Assembly: GCA_947247005.1 (NCBI GenBank)
Contig: OX365948.1
Coordinates: 8,122,001-8,186,000 of the forward strand
Length of the DNA stretch: 64,000 nucleotides
Direction: 5' to 3'
Origin: Spisula solida
Lineage: Eukaryota > Mollusca > Bivalvia > Venerida > Mactridae
The translations under genes and the position numbers were made by a program. Positions 11,547 through 22,990 of the stretch are shown piece after piece (position 1 is the first letter of the stretch; each line of letters opens with the position of its first letter). The notes under the pieces are model-generated. The model ran no database searches. It was not told where the DNA came from and worked only from the letters and a program-made list of their open reading frames with translations.

Positions 11547-12417
11547 GTGCACCACAGGGATGAGTCATCGAACACCTCACTTGTGATATCTGGTACACCA
11601 CAGGGATCAGTCAACGAACACCTCACCTGTGACATCTGGTACACCACAGGGATCAGTCATCGAGCACCTCACCTGTGACATCTGGTACACCACAGGGATC
11701 AGTCATCGAACACCTCACCTGTGATATCTGTTACACCACAGGGATCAGTCAACGAACACCTCACCTGTGACATCTGGTACACGACAGGGATCAGTCATCG
11801 AACACCTCGCCGGTGACATCGGGTGTACCACAGGGATCAGTCATCGAACACCTCACCTGTGACATCTGGTGTACCACAGGCATCAGTTAACGAACACCTC
11901 ACCTGTGACATCTGGTTTACCACAGGGACCAGTCATCGAACACCTCACCTGTGACATCTGGTGCACCACAGGGACCAGTCATCGAACACATCACCTGTGA
12001 CATCTGGTGCACCACAGGGAACAGTCATCGAACACCTCACCTGTGACATCTGGTACACGACAGGGAACAGTCAACGAACATCTCACCTGTGACATCTGGT
12101 GTACCACAGGGTTCAGTCAACGAACACCTCACCTGTGACATCTGGTGTACCACAGGGATCAGTCAACGAACATCTCACCTGTGACATCTGGTGTACCACA
12201 GGGATCAGTCAACGAACACCTCACCTGTGACATCTGGTGTACAACAGGGAACAGTCATCGAACATCTCTCCTGTGACATCTGGTACACGACAGGAATCAG
12301 TCAACGAACACCTCACCTGTGACATCTGGTGTACCACAGGGATCTGTCATCGAACACATCACCTGTGACATCTGGTGTACCACAGGGATCAGTCAACGAA
12401 CATCTCACCTGTGATAT
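11547..12417. repeat. 46-bp minisatellite, about 19 copies
   Basis: Unit: CACCACAGGGATCAGTCA, then (A/T)CGAACACCTCACCTGTG, then ACATCTGGT. Variation is at a few fixed sites (CACGACAGG, CATCTCACC, GGAACAG). It ends within about 15 bases of the glucosylceramidase pseudogene. Confidence 0.95.
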
Positions 12418-12429
12418 ACAACATGTAAA

Positions 12430-13163
12430 TTATAACAATGATCGGTGATTGTAATCTTGTAAGCTTGTTCATCAATGTTCATATATTGTCCACCATTAGG
12501 TCATCATCCGACTTAAAGAATATTGGCTCAACACCGCTCGCTGCCTCTGAACTCCTTGCATGTGATACTAGTACTAAAACAGATCCCGGAGTGGTAAACT
12601 TACTATAATGTCCCATTGCATAAAATAATGCATTGTACTTCCGGTCAAAAAAAAGATGTCGCCATTTTTATAAGCTGTGTAAATATTTGGATATTTTGGT
12701 CAATCATCTGGCCACAAGGTGACTATATATTCAGTGGATGAAATCTCCCCACACCCCTACCTGTATATATGACCGGAAGCCCGTATTGTTTTATGTATAT
12801 ATGTTTGTTATATATCCCCATGTTGTATAATGTATACCTGGGTGTAATAAAGTTCTGTTCTGTTCTGTTCTGTTCTGCTTATAAAATTCGTCTTTGTCGG
12901 CATTCACAATGATTAGACTATAAGCAAAGTTATCAACCAAGTTGGGACCGCCATCCATATCCAACGCCATGTTCCAATCGACCCAGCCTGAAATACCATG
13001 TTTTAAATCTTCCATAATGTATTTGAAGTAGTGTTCACCACGATACCAATTGCCAAGCGCAACTGATCTGTTCTTATTAATCAAGTTCTGCTCACAAGCC
13101 TCGGTATTAAGAAAGAAGTAATCGTTTACAAACTGTTTATACGTGAAATCGAGGAAAGAAGGA
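12430..13163 (-). pseudogene. Inverted partial glucosylceramidase copy, split by a LINE tail
   Basis: On the minus strand, 12878-13163 corresponds to 16883-17168 of the intact gene with only about 14 differences in roughly 285 bases (about 95% by eye). It includes the nucleophile region NTEACEQ and GWVDWNMALD. The homology resumes on the other side of an insertion: 12430-12635 matches roughly 17185-17365 (for example AAAGAATATTGGCTCAACACC is the complement of the intact gene around 17260-17280), at visibly lower identity. Together they represent residues of about 364-523 of the 548-residue protein. There is no start region, and the frame is broken by the insertion and by small changes. I read it as a partial duplication of the neighbouring gene or of a close paralogue. 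Confidence 0.85.
12636..12877 (+). mobile_element. LINE 3' end with (TTCTG)n tail
   Basis: A 5'-truncated non-LTR element end: 3' UTR text (CATGTTGTATAATGTATACC), an AATAAAG signal at about 12847, then five TTCTG units (12853-12877). It interrupts the glucosylceramidase pseudogene. Non-LTR elements of CR1/Jockey type commonly end in short tandem units like this. No reading frame is left in it. Confidence 0.7.
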
Positions 13164-13289
13164 CAAGGTTCGAAATTTGGGTACAGGAATTATCCTTGTG
13201 TCACGAATAATGTCAATAAATTATATGTAAAATACAGCCAACTGGAGCCACTCTAGACTAGGCTGAAAGACTATTGTCCCGCCGATTGC

Positions 13290-14010
13290 ACACAAAAATA
13301 TAAAATAAGACCAAAAACAGACTGAAAATACAACTTCTCAACATATTGTCAATGACCTACAAAGAAAGAAAGCATCAGCTTCTAGCTACATGCTAGTGGT
13401 TTCCAAGACAGGATGCTCCCAAAACCAGCCTGGAAACACCTGGAATAGAAGGACAGGGAAAACAACACCAGACCCTTCGGATATCTCTTACACTAGAGGG
13501 TTCACGAACGTTACCCAGCTCACTTCTGACAAGCATAACAATACTGTAACTGAGATATCAACAGTAAAGGTAGTATAGAATGCAGGGAGTGATGTCAACC
13601 TCAGATTTCCAGACATCTATATCGGTAGACTGTTTCTCCCAGAAGGCAAAATATGTAACAATTACAGAGCCCAATGCAACCCCTCACAACAGTCGCTGTC
13701 AGAGCGAAGGAACAATATGTTGTACTCCTGACGGATTCAATTCAGGCGCTTCAGGGGCTCTCAACAGGACCATTGACTACCATAACAAAACAACTTCAGT
13801 CAGACATCGATCTCCTGGCGGAAAACAATTATGGATTTCTGCATACATGTGAACATACCCGGAAATACAGCTGCTGGCAAACTTGCAAAGAGGCAACCAA
13901 AAATACACAACACCAACCTCCAACCTCATACATAGGAGCAAAGACTCAGTTCGGACTGGAAGATCACAGTGAAGAAGCCTACTCACAATTTATTAGGCCA
14001 CCAGCAAGCA
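13290..14010 (+). pseudogene. Decayed non-LTR retrotransposon fragment, RNase H region
   Basis: Shifting among the three + frames, the text follows the end of a LINE ORF2: a GKICNNYRAQ segment (RNase H strand) near 13640-13680, VLLTDSIQALQGLSTGP near 13718-13770, and INIPGN-type text reading VNIPGNTAAGKLAKRQP near 13847-13900, the usual H-x-x-I-P-G-N-x-x-A-D-x-L-A motif. Stops and frameshifts show it is dead. No reverse-transcriptase part is visible upstream. Confidence 0.7.
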
Positions 14011-14063
14011 GCTGCTCAGTTTGTAAGTTGTACATATTAATTACGCGATGGATAAATCCATAA

Positions 14064-15792
14064 ATACATATGCATACATGTACATACACATAACCACACG
14101 CACTGACCCTTTTCTATATACCGGTGTCACCGCGTATAAACAAAACCAATGTACGACCTATTGGGATACTATACAATTCAACTTGTAAGACTTATTGTGA
14201 TTGAAACATCCGGTGATTTCCTATCACTGTACTACTTATTGTAATACTATATAATTTAACGAGTACTCCTTAATGCGATAACCGGACGTTGACTCGTTTA
14301 TATGCGGTGAGTGTGTGCGCGTGTGTGTATGTGGTTCAGTGATGCGAGTGCCACATGAGGTTCTGCGTTGATTCAGCACTTCAACAAAAAATTCTTTGAA
14401 AACTGTCCTAATATAATCATACATCTCCTTTGTCTGGCACCAATCGTGTATAACAAAATGCCAGGACTGTTTGGCACACTATCAGGCTAATGGAAATGGG
14501 CAATCTCTTGATGGATGCATTTTGACTGAAGAGGATGTATTTACAGAACTAAATAGACAAGCGTTCACGTGGTTCAGACGGGAAATTAGCACAGATGCCA
14601 GAAGGATTTCCAGACATCTAATACTGTGCAACATTGGTGCAAACGAAAGAAGTACATTGTACACACGTTTGAACTTGTGATTGAGCTCAGTCATGAATAA
14701 AGCACCCATATTTGCTGAACAAACAAATTCTAGACATTCTTTATTTACTTGAACAAAAATTACTCTGAGATTTCCACATAATGCATTGATTTGCGATATA
14801 TTCTCTGCAATATTCGGTACCTATTACAATATTAGATAGGCTATTACAAGTGTTTGTCACGATAATTTCTATTTGTTCGCAACATGCACTATGTAACATG
14901 TAATGGTAGTAGATTTCGCGACATTCTCTTTGATCAGAGCCTTCACAAAATGAAGCCGTCCGTTAAAGCTGAATATCAAATTTAAGTACAAATAACCGCT
15001 CCAGTTTCAATTATTTAATAATTATTTAAAAGGGGAATAAACCCAATAAATTCCGCGTATCTCTAAGTAACATGTTACGTTTTTGTATATAAATCATTAC
15101 ATGTAACAAGATTATTTCAAATCAATAATTTAAGGGTACATGGTACGTGTAAACAATGTTCATTTATGGTCACCTATCAACCCAACAATTTGACAATGTC
15201 TCTTTTATACACGTACCTCCCTTTATGGTTAATTCAGCACGAATTCATTCATTGCGGGTGAATATGTAGGTTTGCTTGAAATAATTATCCATTATTGGAA
15301 ATATAGATGGTTCGTTCTATGTCTCTATGACTCTTGCGTCGGTGCCTAGCGCTGTTTCTACATGGCTTTGGATTGTCTGAGCGCTACAGTATTTGTAATT
15401 GGAATCCCGGTACCTTACGACAAGCCCAATTAAGTAAAATCTCTTAAAGTCAAAATATAAATTGTCAGACCTATTTTCTTTGCTTTCCTTTTGATCATTC
15501 TCGTTCACCGGCGTGCTTCATCACCTGGGAACTTGACTAACCACTAATGTATGTCCAGATGATTCTATTGATTTAACCTCATTATATAGACCAACTTAGT
15601 AATTAGACAGACCATTCAATGTCCTGGTGGTGGTCATGTTATTGATGCTTTACTGTATATTTGATGTAGGTGTCATTCAGTATAACGGACGGATAAAGTA
15701 AGCTTAATCTTGTAGATAACAAAATATTCAAAGATTAACCCGTATGAGTGCGACTAAGCGATATCTAAAATATGATAACTTTAGGCGATTAA
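14064..15792. other. Upstream region of glucosylceramidase, no gene recognised
   Basis: Contains a short CA/TG-rich patch near 14305-14335 and several small open frames with no domain. A TATA-like ATTATATAG is at about 15582; I cannot prove that it is a promoter. Confidence 0.4.
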
Positions 15793-17439
15793 ATGCTCAT
15801 TCTCACAGGTATTCCCATTACAATAGTTTACCACTGGTGTTCAAACATGTCGGCTGGTAATTTTGTTCTATGTGTAATTGTTTCATCTGTGTTGACAGTT
15901 ATTGTTGTGGACAGTACAGCAGCACCATGTGCAGCACGGCGGTTCGATCAAGATTCAATTGTATGTGTGTGCAATTCTACATACTGTGATACTACGGCAG
16001 AAGAGCCGAGTCCGAGACCTTCAAACCCTATACCGTATTGGGATGCTTACATAACGACACGTGACGGACTTCGTATGAAGTATGTATCTGGGTCGTTTAT
16101 TACCCCAGAACCAGGAAACGTTGTATTCACTGTCGGGAACTTAACTGAACGAACTGTGATGGGATTTGGTGGGGCGTTCACAGACGCCGCTACAATCACC
16201 ATGAATAGACTATCTGAAAAGACGAGAGCTAATTTGATAAATTCTTATTTTTCAAGTAACGGCATTGAATATAATATCGGTCGCATACCCATGGCAAGTT
16301 GCGACTTCTCAGAGCGAGTATATTCATACGATGACACTGTGGGAGACCTAAGTCTGACCAGATTTAGTCTTGCTGAAGAAGATTTGAAGTACAAGATTCC
16401 AGTAATTAAAGACGCAATGGCAGTAAGTAAACGAAATATATCCTTGTTCGGAAGTCCTTGGAGTTCACCGTTTTGGATGAAATCTAACAATAACATGACC
16501 GGAAAAGGAGCGATTAAAGGACAGCCTGGTGGTCAATACCACAAAGCATGGGCGAATTATTTTGTGAAGTTTTTACAAGCTTATAAGGAGCAAGGAATTG
16601 ATATTTGGGGATTAACAACTCAAAATGAACCGACAGACGGTGACATACCTGGCTTTAAGTTCCAATGCCTAGGATGGACACCTCAGACTCAACGGGACTT
16701 CATAGCTAAGGATCTAGGTCCTGCTCTTCACGCAGGAGGTTTTGGACACGTGAAGTTGATGATATATGACGATCAACGAGAGTTGCTGCCGTACTGGGCG
16801 GACGTTGTGCTGACCGATCCAGAGGCTTCAAAATATGTATCTGGGATCGCCGTGCATTGGTATATAGATCTGTTAATCCCGCCTTCTTTCCTCGATTTCA
16901 CGTATAAACAGTTTGGAAACGATTACTTTTTTCTTAATACCGAGGCTTGTGAGCAGGACTTAATTAATAAGAACAGATCAGTTGCGCTTGGCAATTGGTA
17001 TCGAGGTGAGCACTACTTCAAAGATATTATGGAAGATTTAAAACATGGTATTTCAGGCTGGGTCGATTGGAACATGGCGTTGGATATAGATGGCGGTCCA
17101 AACTGGGTTGATAACTTTGCTGATAGTCCAATCATTGTTAATGCCGACAAAGACGAGTTTTATAAGCAACCAATGTTTTATGCAATGGGACATTACAGTA
17201 AGTTCATAACTCCGGGATCTGTTTTAGTATCCCATGATAGAAGTTCAAAGGCAGCAAGCGGTGTTGAGCCAATATTCTTTAAGCGGGATGATGACCTAAT
17301 GGTGGCCAATATTGTGAACATTGATGAACAAGCTTACAAGATTACAATCACCGATCCCAGTGTTACACCCAACAGTATAAACATTGAGGTTCCGGCCAAA
17401 AGTTTCCTAACTGTGCAATGGTTCACAAATACGGAATAA
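15793..17439 (+). CDS. GBA1: Lysosomal glucosylceramidase (GH30), intronless
   Basis: Hydrolyses glucosylceramide to glucose and ceramide in the lysosome. The 548-residue frame follows animal GBA1 from the PCAARRF..VCVCNSTYCD cysteine-rich start to the C terminus (human about 536). Seen: GFGGAFTDAA (about 124-133), RIPMASCDFS (164-173), the acid/base glutamate in TTQNEP (E279), the nucleophile in NTEAC (E384), and GWVDWNMAL. The in-frame ATG at 15847 (residue 19) gives a cleaner signal peptide (hydrophobic FVLCVIVSSVLTVIVV, then STAAPC) and may be the true start. There are no introns, unlike the vertebrate gene, so this may be a retrocopy or an intron-loss lineage. It has no stops or frameshifts. 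An inverted partial copy lies upstream at 12430-13163. Confidence 0.93.
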   Translation: MLILTGIPITIVYHWCSNMSAGNFVLCVIVSSVLTVIVVDSTAAPCAARRFDQDSIVCVCNSTYCDTTAEEPSPRPSNPIPYWDAYITTRDGLRMKYVSGSFITPEPGNVVFTVGNLTERTVMGFGGAFTDAATITMNRLSEKTRANLINSYFSSNGIEYNIGRIPMASCDFSERVYSYDDTVGDLSLTRFSLAEEDLKYKIPVIKDAMAVSKRNISLFGSPWSSPFWMKSNNNMTGKGAIKGQPGGQYHKAWANYFVKFLQAYKEQGIDIWGLTTQNEPTDGDIPGFKFQCLGWTPQTQRDFIAKDLGPALHAGGFGHVKLMIYDDQRELLPYWADVVLTDPEASKYVSGIAVHWYIDLLIPPSFLDFTYKQFGNDYFFLNTEACEQDLINKNRSVALGNWYRGEHYFKDIMEDLKHGISGWVDWNMALDIDGGPNWVDNFADSPIIVNADKDEFYKQPMFYAMGHYSKFITPGSVLVSHDRSSKAASGVEPIFFKRDDDLMVANIVNIDEQAYKITITDPSVTPNSINIEVPAKSFLTVQWFTNTE

Positions 17440-17506
17440 ATGACAGTAGGCAGTACATATCTGGAATAATTTATACATAATTATATACATATATATATAC
17501 ATTGCG

Positions 17507-17512
17507 AATAAA
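17507..17512 (+). promoter_or_regulatory. Polyadenylation signal of glucosylceramidase
   Basis: AATAAA 68 bases after the stop codon, following a TA-rich patch. Confidence 0.6.
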
Positions 17513-20154
17513 GGTTTCAACTACATACACACCTATGGTCAAACATAACATAGTCAAGTTGCTCTTTTTATGTGGTGTTATATTCGTGTTTTAATTCTTT
17601 CCTTTTAAAACCAAAATTTAAAGACTTATTTTTGGCCAACCTATTTTCGACCATATCAATTTGAACAGGTAAAAGTTGACGTGTACGGCAAATATATGTG
17701 TTATAAACTTGATGAATGTTGTGATATATGTGTACTATATTAATATTGATAACATATCGTATATTCTCGCTCATAAGTCGCTGATAAACGTTTTGGTTCG
17801 AATGCAACCATAAGTCGAGTATTTTTGAGACCAAGTTATAAGTATGGTTTGTTTTTGCTCTTTAAAATTAGACTATTTTTAGATTAAATTTCGAAAATAC
17901 AAATGTTATGTTTCATAATTTATTATTAAAGACTTAAGGTGAAAATAAAAAAAACATTGAATCTTGTCCTGAGTCAGTTTTTTTTACAAAGATTGTTCTA
18001 ACTTGTCAAACATATACCTGGAGGACAAGCAATACACATAACAAGGGCAAGCAAGTCTGTTACATAAGTACTGACCTAAACATTCGTCAACATATGTGTA
18101 TGTCGTTTTCATACATTGTAAAAAACTGTAGGGCACATGCGGTCACAAAAAATTTCTAAAGCATGTATGGCTACAAGGTATTATACTAATAGTGTTTAAC
18201 TGATGTAAACGATTACTGCTGACATCAAAAAGATTATATTAAGTCAGACAGGCAGCACTCAACTAAACCAGCCGAGCACAGAAAACATTAAAAACACAAA
18301 AAACACTGAAAACACGGCATCCCGTCCCGAAAGTCTGCCGCCTCAGTCAGTCAAACTAAAACGGAACGAGAGCCAGGTGACGAGAAAATAACAATTGGAC
18401 ATTACACATCACAAGGACAATCTACAATATATATATAGTGTACATGCAGTATAGCTTATCACCCTAGTTTGTTGTCTGTATGCTCAAGTGTTCTGTTACT
18501 GACAATCGGTCATGGTTTGATCTACCAGATCGACCAACCTTTCCAAAGCAAGATATATTAAGTTGTCAATCAAGTATATTGTAAAACATTTCTGCTACAC
18601 TAAGAATTTTATTATTTAACACAAAATATATGTACAGACTAATTATATCAGTTGCCAGACACAGAAATGAAAAGTCTCAGCAAGTAATAACCATTCAATT
18701 AAACTCGATCTACAATACAGACAGCTTATCATCCGCCAATACAGACGGCATGCAAACATAGAATGATCAAATAAGACTTCGCTTAAACCCTAGGTATAAC
18801 CAATCAACTTTTAAAGAAAAAATATCCAATATAAACGAATCACTGAATAAATATGAACACAAAATATCTTGCATTCTTTGGCATCTCGGATCCATGTAAC
18901 GATAGATTTGATACAGTAGCAATGTGAACTCGTGAGGATTAAAAAATCTATATCTCACGTAAGTTCCTGTATATAATTCTATAATGATAAATCTCGCATG
19001 TTTATAGGCATTGACAAAAATTGTTCTTTCCAAGGAACTGTTCTAGTATGATATTGAATATCTAAAGTTCTTAAATTGTTCAGAGAAATGTATTACAACC
19101 TACCTAAAAAAGCTAATTGAACTTTTAGAATTATAAATGGTCAGTGATAGTTTATCGAATGGTTAGCTACATGATGTCAGGAACTTCCATATTCAAAATG
19201 TCTGCTTTAAGAACATTCAATGCTGTATGTAAGTCGTAAATGTATCAAATCCACAAAATAAAATTATGAATGACACAGACAAATGAGAATTTAATGGCAC
19301 AAAGAAACGAGGGTCTTCCAACAGATAAAAGAAAATTTAAACAACTTACAGCATCAACCTTATTTAAAGACCATTTAAATGATAAGACATATTACACTTT
19401 AACAATAAAACAGCCCAAGATTTAAAGAGAAGTGGAAGAAGGAGAAGAAAATAGTTTTATTAGTAAATAAGACCACTCAATGATAAAAAATAATAAGACA
19501 ATTTTTACAATTAGACAATCCAATGATAACATTAAGACAAATTTAACAATAAGACAATAAGATAACCAAATTATAATGATATGTAAAACAACCTAACAAT
19601 TATAAAAAAAACAACACCCATAAATAATAATTATCATAATATTGATACAGTTTTACCAATAAAACAACCCGATTATGATAAGACAAGACAGCTTTAACAA
19701 TACAGTAGGACGATTATCTATTTGGCCACCTATATTATCCTATTGAAGGAAAAGTAATTTCAGACAAATAAAAATACCTTTAAAGCATACGATATTCACA
19801 TAGATTAATAGAAAACATGTTTCGTTCAATACTTGGCACCGTATCACAAATAATAAAACATGATTTGCAATTTATAAAACGATGCGTAACATGCTTGTCG
19901 GATGTTCCCGCACGAATTATTGAGACGACTTGGACGTGTTCTACGTAGCTCATTCAGGTCGTATTTAATGTTTATCATAAAAGAAATCAAAGCAGAACCT
20001 ACTCCTACCAACTATTTTAACTTTCCATACCGTACTATACATAATGAGTCTATTCTGGTCGAGCTAGGGTAACGCACCCAGATTCCTTGTATCACATCTC
20101 TTTCTCCTCATTGATTTAGTCTGCCCTTGACAGTTTTGACAATAAGAAAGCTCA
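17513..20154. other. Intergenic AT-rich sequence, nothing coding
   Basis: No exon or recognisable element. From about 19370 the text becomes a degenerate AATAAGACAA-type low-complexity region that merges into the repeat listed next. Confidence 0.45.
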
Positions 20155-20440
20155 CTAATTAGACAATCTTAACAATAAGGCAACCCAATGATAATAATAA
20201 GACAATCTTAACAATAAGGCAGCCCAAGAATAAAAAAAGATTAAGACAGTTTCGGCAATAAGAAAACCCACTAATGAGATCATCTTAACAATAAGGCAAC
20301 CCAGTAGTAATATTAAGACAATTTTGACCATAAGAAAACCCACTAATGAGATATTCTTAACAATAAGGCAACCCAAAAATCATAATGAGACTGTATTAAC
20401 AATAAGACAAACTAATAATCAGATCATCTAAAATTTAAGA
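20155..20440. repeat. Degenerate tandem repeat (AACAATAAGGCAACCCA units)
   Basis: Recurring phrase CTTAACAATAAGGCAACCCA about every 50-60 bases, with AAGAAAACCCACTAATGAGA between alternate units. Looser related text at 19370-19720 suggests an older, larger array interrupted by unrelated sequence. Confidence 0.7.
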
Positions 20441-20489
20441 CCATCTAAGACTTTTCATATTAATGTTTGCTCTTGATTTAATCTCCGTA

Positions 20490-20862
20490 GTATAACCATA
20501 TCAGATTTATATAGCGTCTTTTTCATTCAAACACACGTTCAAAAACTCTAACAGTGCATATCTATACAGCATGATCAGCCCAGAAGGACAGACTGAGTGA
20601 AAGCCCTTGAAGGGAGAGAGAGACATTAGATATAGGCATATCCGCGCTGCAATAGACAGCCTGGTTCTTTAATGTGCTCGGTGTATAGCACCGATTCAAA
20701 GCTCCCTAGCACCTTTACCCAGATACTTTGCATTACACACGGTCATATATAGCGGAAATATTATAAATTTTAGAAATGTCAAGTTCCGATGCCATGGATT
20801 GAACCCACGACTTCTGGATTGACAGTCCAGTGCGTTACCACTGAGCCATACCCGCTCATGCC
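20490..20862 (-). mobile_element. tRNA-derived SINE, long body
   Basis: On the minus strand it opens with a tRNA-like head: A box TGGCTCAGTGGTAACGC, an anticodon-like arm CTGGA-CTGTCAA-TCCAG (Asp GTC type), and B box GGGTTCAATCC. A body follows with ACCGTGTGT and TGCAAAGTATCTGG, and a tail GACGCTATATAAATCTGA. The acceptor stem does not pair, so it is not a working tRNA. The body and tail match the element at 54488-54770. Confidence 0.75.
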
Positions 20863-21427
20863 CAAATTAGTAAGATGCGTTTAAAGGCTCCAACAATGGA
20901 TATATTATTGAGGTCTGACTTTATTAACTATGTAATTTTCAAAATATGGTCTTATTATTCAGGCTTCACTTATTTACTGAGTATTTTTCAAGGGACCAAA
21001 GATAATCATAAAATTGAGATTTGAGTATTATTATTATTTTATTATTATACCATATTGTTTAGCCCTTTAAGTTTTTTCATGTATTTACACGTTCAAAAGT
21101 GCTATACATTCACTATTAAGACATGGTTAGAGCAATATACATAAGTTATACAACTATGGACAAAATTATATATCAACACATTCACCATTCATTTGAGCAA
21201 ACAGGTAAAATACACAATATAAAATGCTTCAAGTCCGGTGGGCTTTGTAAGCTGTATGGCCAGACCACACGCGCATTACTCCACCAGCCGGTGTTTCAAG
21301 AACAGCATCAGATACCACTTCTGCGATAAACCGTCTCCAAAGGTATAACTTAGCTAGCTACACAAAAAATAAAACAAAGTTCTTTCTTTAAGAAATAAAG
21401 CCCTTATCACATAATCAGCCTTTTGGT

Positions 21428-22800
21428 TTAACAGTGCGTTTTCTGCGATTTCTTGAATGGCGGTAGTGTTTTACTGTTTCTGAGTACTATTGGCAGTGCA
21501 TTCCCTAGCTTCGGTGCTGCAACCGTGAAACATCGGTCACCGTACGTGACAGTCCTCATCCTCGGCACAACTAGAAGAACAGAGTCAGTTTGAGACCTAA
21601 GCTGTCTTTGTGGAGTACATGTATATACCTCCAACATACTTCTGATGTAGCCTAGGGACTTTCCATGTAGTGCTTTGAAAACATAAGTCAGGACCTTGTA
21701 CTCCACTCAGTATTGTACAGGTAGCCAGTGAAGCTCCTTCAGCACAGAAGTGATGTGATTGTAACGCGAGGCGGGCAGCTCTGTTTTAAATAGTTTGTTC
21801 AGAATGATTTTCGGGGAGCCGAATTGCAGTAATCCAGTCTTGATGTTACTATAGAATTAATAAGGGATTTTGTTGCATCACACATTGATTTCACTATTCA
21901 TAGTAAGAGGTATATACAGTGGCTACAGCATACACGTGTTTGTTACTCCAAGATGATGCACATAATGTATCCCGGTCAGCATCCCAGAGAAATCTACTTC
22001 CTACATTAACACTTTGATCACTCTTCTCAGCATTTGTCATCAAACATATAATTTTGCATCTAAAACAGAAAATAGTATCCATTATAAGCACAAAAACGAG
22101 GGAATTTCATGAAGATATCGCTGGCGTAGAATCAGAATGTACTACTTTAAAGTTTGTTTTTCCAAAGTAAAAAGTAGTTTTCAGTTGGCCAGCGCAGGTC
22201 TTGTAACAAACTGGAGACGGAGCTTGTGCGACTATAACCATTTTTCACAAACCTGATTACTTTTCGTTGGATCATCTCCAGTTGATTGCCGCTGGTGTCA
22301 GTGTGTGGAGACTATACAGTGGAGGCATATTCTATGATAGGACGGGCAACAGTATTGTATGCAGTAGCTTTGGTCTTTGGGCGAATGTTTCTGAGGGTGA
22401 ATGACATGGTTCAATTGGCTTTTTTGTTGATATTGTTGATGTGGGTATTCCAAGAGACATTGGGTGTAATGGTTAATCCTAAGTATTTTGCTGAAGTCAG
22501 AGTAGGTATTTTAATTTTAGTGTTATGAATTGTATAGGTAAAAGGGTAGGCATGCGCTTGTTGGTGATGTGCATAACTTCACATCTGTCAGGGTTGAATG
22601 ACATTAGCCAATCGTTTTCTCATTCTTGCAAACTGTCTAGTCCATCTTGCAGTAGCTTGGTATCTTGGTGGCTCTCAATTGTTCTGTACATAAGACAGTC
22701 GTCCGCAAGTTTATGGAAGGATTCGAAAATGAAACTTAATACACTGTCATTGTCAATCAAGGCTCTTATCTCTGTATAGTTGATTTTAAATCCACCTCAT
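21428..22800 (-). pseudogene. LINE reverse-transcriptase C-terminal fragment
   Basis: Minus-strand text of a Jockey/CR1-like non-LTR element. LADDCLMYR (catalytic ADD at about 22699-22707) is followed by LQ..L..WENDWLMSFNPDRCEVMH, then, after frame changes, the end segment at 21428-21706 with LRSQTDSVLLV, YGDRCFTVAAPKLGNALP and FKKSQKTHC. Several stops and frameshifts interrupt it. The two + strand open frames at 22286 and 22525 are antisense shadows. Confidence 0.8.
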
Positions 22801-22874
22801 TAAGTTCGCCTATCATGTGTTGATCTTTATTATTCAAGCACGTCTGAAATCATCCGGCCCGAGTTCCTACTAGT

Positions 22875-22990
22875 TTGAGCAACCTCTGGCTTTATGACCG
22901 TTCTTCTTACATGCAAAGCACTATTTTTCCGACTGTTGAGTAAATTGTCTCGCCAAATGTCCCTTGATACAACAATTGTAACAGGTAGGT
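22875..22990 (-). pseudogene. Zinc-knuckle remnant of an LTR-element gag
   Basis: Minus strand reads CYNCCIKGHLARQF, then an in-frame stop, then CFACKKNGHKARGC. The second is a perfect CCHC knuckle; the first has lost its final cysteine (F instead of C). Tandem CCHC knuckles are typical of the nucleocapsid part of gag. Probably the downstream end of the gag remnant at 24191-25190; 22991-24190 between them has gag-like low-complexity text I cannot assign. Confidence 0.6.

Noticed and set aside
13390..14063. Three overlapping + strand frames as separate small genes
   Set aside because: Read together across frames they follow a LINE RNase H domain, so they are pieces of one dead element.
20795..20862. 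tRNA-Asp gene on the minus strand
   Set aside because: The anticodon arm and A/B boxes are good but the acceptor stem does not pair, and the sequence continues into a SINE body shared with 54488-54770.
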